Source: Methanocorpusculum sp.
GTDB lineage: Archaea > Halobacteriota > Methanomicrobia > Methanomicrobiales > Methanocorpusculaceae
Reading direction: 5' to 3'
Assembly (NCBI GenBank): GCA_029987395.1
Contig: DALTVX010000124.1
Location: 1 to 5,163 of the forward strand
Length of the DNA: 5,163 nucleotides
Positions 4,795 to 5,163 of the stretch are shown here, in pieces. The notes under the pieces are model-generated. The model had not been told where the DNA came from. It worked only from the letters and a program-made list of their open reading frames with translations, and searched no databases. The number at the start of each line of letters is the position of its first letter. The stretch's first letter is position 1. A program made the translations under genes and the position numbers.

Positions 4795-4881
4795 CAATGA
4801 TGATTTACGTCTCTTTATCTCATTTTGAGATTGTCAGATTTTTTTTCACATTTAAATTATTTAACGAATATTTCCTTCACA
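4795..4881. other. AT-rich spacer between repeat copies B and C
   Basis: This short AT-rich stretch contains a T8 run near 4840 and ATTTAAATTATTTAA near 4851-4865. An open frame beginning at 4797 runs from it into repeat C and is not credible as a gene. Confidence 0.4.
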
Positions 4882-5000
4882 GGAGGCGCTGGGGCGCCGA
4901 CAGGATTTGCCCGAACGCTCTCGCAAGTTTCCTTCGAAAACTTGCTCAGCTAAGGTCGGACGCTTTCAGCGTCCAACCCGCTCCCGATGAGAGATGAGCG
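4882..5000 (+). repeat. Partial repeat copy C with a nested hairpin cassette
   Basis: Copy C has the left end of the family: 'GGAG', then a hairpin GGCGC-TGGG-GCGCC (4885-4898), then 'GACAGGATTTGCCCGAACG'. The hairpin has changed on both arms relative to A, B and D yet still pairs. At 4921-4978 a 58-bp cassette interrupts it. The cassette lies inverted relative to the inner modules of A and contains GCAAGTTT/AAACTTGC (4923-4945) and GGACGCT-TTC-AGCGTCC (4958-4974). It is bounded by CGCTC at 4916-4920 and 4979-4983. Past the cassette, 'CCCGATGAGAGATGAGC' resumes the left-end sequence before homology ends. The right half of the element is missing. Confidence 0.82.
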
Positions 5001-5023
5001 AAAACACCATTTTTTCCTCCACA

Positions 5024-5163
5024 GGAGCCGCTGGGGCGGCGACAGGATTTGCCCGAACGTTCCCGATGAAGGGACGAGCAAGACAGCGTAGCTGGATTGC
5101 GAGAGTGAGGAAGAGCAAATCCGATTCTGGGAGCCCGAAGGGCGGGATTAGCGCCGATTCGCG
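5024..5163 (+). repeat. Hairpin-rich interspersed repeat, copy D, cut by the window end
   Basis: Copy D has the same left end (GCCGC-TGGG-GCGGC at 5027-5040, then 'GACAGGATTTGCCCGAACG') and the same right end ('GCAAATCCGATTCTGGGAG' through 'GCGCCGATTCGCG'). Its interior is shorter than in A or B: the 'GGGTTGGA' module is absent and a compact stem built on GCAA..CAGC-GTA-GCTG..TTGC (about 5079-5100) takes its place. The bases just left of copies C and D are also alike ('CCT.CACAGGAG'), so the repeat boundary may lie slightly further left in these two. It probably ends just past the window. Confidence 0.85.

Overview
This window looks archaeal, most likely from a methanogen of the order Methanomicrobiales; Methanocorpusculum or a relative is my best guess, from memory and without a search. 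The reasons are a secreted BspA-type leucine-rich-repeat protein that continues into a 'KGWNFISV'-like C-terminal domain of the kind I associate with methanogen surface proteins, TATA-box promoters, poly-T termination, and strong GGAGG-type ribosome binding sites inside one tightly overlapping operon.

Layout. Positions 1-1133 (minus strand) hold most of a secreted leucine-rich-repeat surface protein that runs off the left edge. Positions 1308-1514 are copy A of a roughly 207-bp GC-rich hairpin repeat. Positions 1515-1878 have no supported gene. A small ribbon-helix-helix (RHH) DNA-binding protein lies at 1906-2130 and ends in a hairpin plus T-run terminator. Positions 2169-2787 are gene-poor but signal-rich: a 56-bp AT-only-looking array of ATAACAT motifs phased at 10 bp, five perfect GTGGTCA heptamers, an oppositely oriented heptamer array about 190 bp later, and a good TATA box between the two arrays.

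Positions 2788-4367 (plus) form one operon: a 154-residue RHH protein, an unrecognised 88-residue protein, an unrecognised 167-residue protein, and a 66-residue helix-turn-helix protein. Consecutive genes overlap by ATGA. A 148-bp hairpin-rich element appears to have inserted at the very start of the last gene. It is flanked by a 10-bp direct repeat and is read through by a 52-codon ORF whose stop again overlaps the next start as ATGA, so the translational coupling seems to have survived the insertion.

After a T8 terminator, 4376-5163 is a mosaic of the same hairpin repeat family: an array of short stem-loops (F), copy B in inverted orientation, copy C with a small hairpin cassette nested inside it, and copy D cut by the window end. 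Stems differ between copies but stay paired. Copies A and B face each other across all the small genes. The operon reads like a fragment of an integrated plasmid, virus or other accessory element, with DNA-binding proteins first and last; that role is inference. The clearest novelty is the modular, apparently mobile hairpin repeat family.
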